Positions 63,460 through 64,000 of a stretch of 64,000 nt of DNA are shown here, in pieces. The notes under the pieces were generated by a model. That model ran no database searches and was not told the origin of the DNA. It saw nothing but the letters and a program-made list of their open reading frames with translations. Positions within the stretch are counted from its first letter, which is position 1. The number at the start of each line of letters is the position of its first letter. The stretch is from Hafnia alvei. GTDB lineage: Bacteria > Pseudomonadota > Gammaproteobacteria > Enterobacterales > Enterobacteriaceae. The stretch spans positions 62,001 to 126,000 of the forward strand of contig NZ_FMIQ01000006.1 in NCBI RefSeq assembly GCF_900095695.1. Reading direction: 5' to 3'. The position numbers and the translations under genes are program-made.

Positions 63460-64000
63460 ATGGCTTCTTTCTCCGAACAACATTTACGTACCGGCGGCGA
63501 TCCGCGCACGCTGAGCGAATTTACCGCACTGCGCGATGAGCTGAGTAAGCTTACGCACCCTGCGCGTCCTGACGTCGATTGGCAAAAAGTGGAGCAGCTG
63601 TGTCTGGGACTTTTTCGCCAAAACGGGGTTGAGCTGCAAACGACCGCTTATTACACGCTGGCACGCGCGCATCGTGCGGGATTGGCGGGCATTGAAGAGG
63701 GGTTGGTGCTTGTCGATGGATTATTGACGCATCAGTGGCCGGTGTTTTGGCCCGCGCAAACCCATGCGCGCATGGAAATTCTGGGTTGGCTCGCCACGCG
63801 CCTGCAGCAACTGCTGCGTGGCTATGTGTTTAAGTATGGTGACTTGCCGATTATTTATCGCACCGAAACGCTGCTGGAACACCTGAGCGAAGTGCTGGCG
63901 CGTTTGGAGCTGAAGCATCTTAGCCAGTTAGATGGGTTATATCATCTGATGCATAACACCGCGCTTCGGTTGGAAAGTTTAGACGGCGATAATGCGATAC
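63460..64000 (+). CDS. vasL: VasL-like T6SS protein (ImpA N-domain), partial
   Basis: Starts at ATG 63460 (GGAG 12 bases before) and runs off the window end. The visible 180 residues contain a TssA/VasL ImpA-type N-domain: GGDPRTLSEFTALRDEL, DWQKVEQLCLGLF and VLVDGLLTHQWPVFWP. In other systems VasL is a longer membrane-anchored TssA relative that keeps the distal end. The C-terminal part is outside the window, so TssA-type variants cannot be excluded. Confidence 0.8.
   Translation, partial: MASFSEQHLRTGGDPRTLSEFTALRDELSKLTHPARPDVDWQKVEQLCLGLFRQNGVELQTTAYYTLARAHRAGLAGIEEGLVLVDGLLTHQWPVFWPAQTHARMEILGWLATRLQQLLRGYVFKYGDLPIIYRTETLLEHLSEVLARLELKHLSQLDGLYHLMHNTALRLESLDGDNAI

Overview
The window looks like the chromosome of an enteric bacterium (Enterobacterales). 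The protein sequences suggest Hafnia or a close relative (Hafniaceae). This is a judgement from recalled protein similarity, not a search. No rRNA or tRNA gene was found.

Left part (1-26,200): a catabolic island. It opens with the broken end of a P4-type integrase (1-209, minus). On the minus strand follow a periplasmic glutaminase, a glutamate/dicarboxylate symporter, and one operon: glutamate mutase (glmS, glmL reactivase, glmE), methylaspartate ammonia-lyase, and an AtuA-like (DUF1446) plus DUF4387 pair. This is the methylaspartate route of glutamate fermentation, which needs adenosylcobalamin. A perfect FNR box lies upstream of glmS, so anaerobic control is likely. Next come pduX and cobA (minus), then a plus-strand corrinoid operon: cbiD, T, F, H, L, cobalt transporter cbiMNQO, cbiP, cobS and cobT. 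It continues with a LysR regulator, a class I fumarase (probable mesaconase) and btuR. The genes supply glutamate, carry out the rearrangement, process its product and make part of the cofactor. The cob operon is conspicuously gapped: cbiA, B, C, E, G, J, K and cobU are not in the window.

Middle (26,200-28,350): about 2 kb, mostly non-coding. It holds one small LuxR/RcsA-like regulator, a possible 56-codon ORF, terminators and regulator-like repeats.

Right part (28,350-64,000): one large type VI secretion (T6SS) locus, all on the plus strand: tssB, tssC, tssK, tssL, an OmpA-domain protein, hcp, clpV and vgrG. Then comes an AT-rich effector module: a DUF4123 adaptor, four tandem DUF3304 immunity genes, a Tle1 phospholipase effector, PAAR and an unknown membrane protein, running into tssM. 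Behind tssM is a second AT-rich accessory block with FGE-sulfatase-like lipoproteins (two genes and one decayed copy), a DUF3592 protein, a truncated PAAR, three paralogous membrane proteins (two frameshifted) and a DUF6708 protein. Core genes then resume with tssA, tssF, tssG, tssJ, tssE and a VasL-like gene cut by the window end. The accessory blocks look like exchangeable effector/immunity cargo inside a conserved secretion locus.
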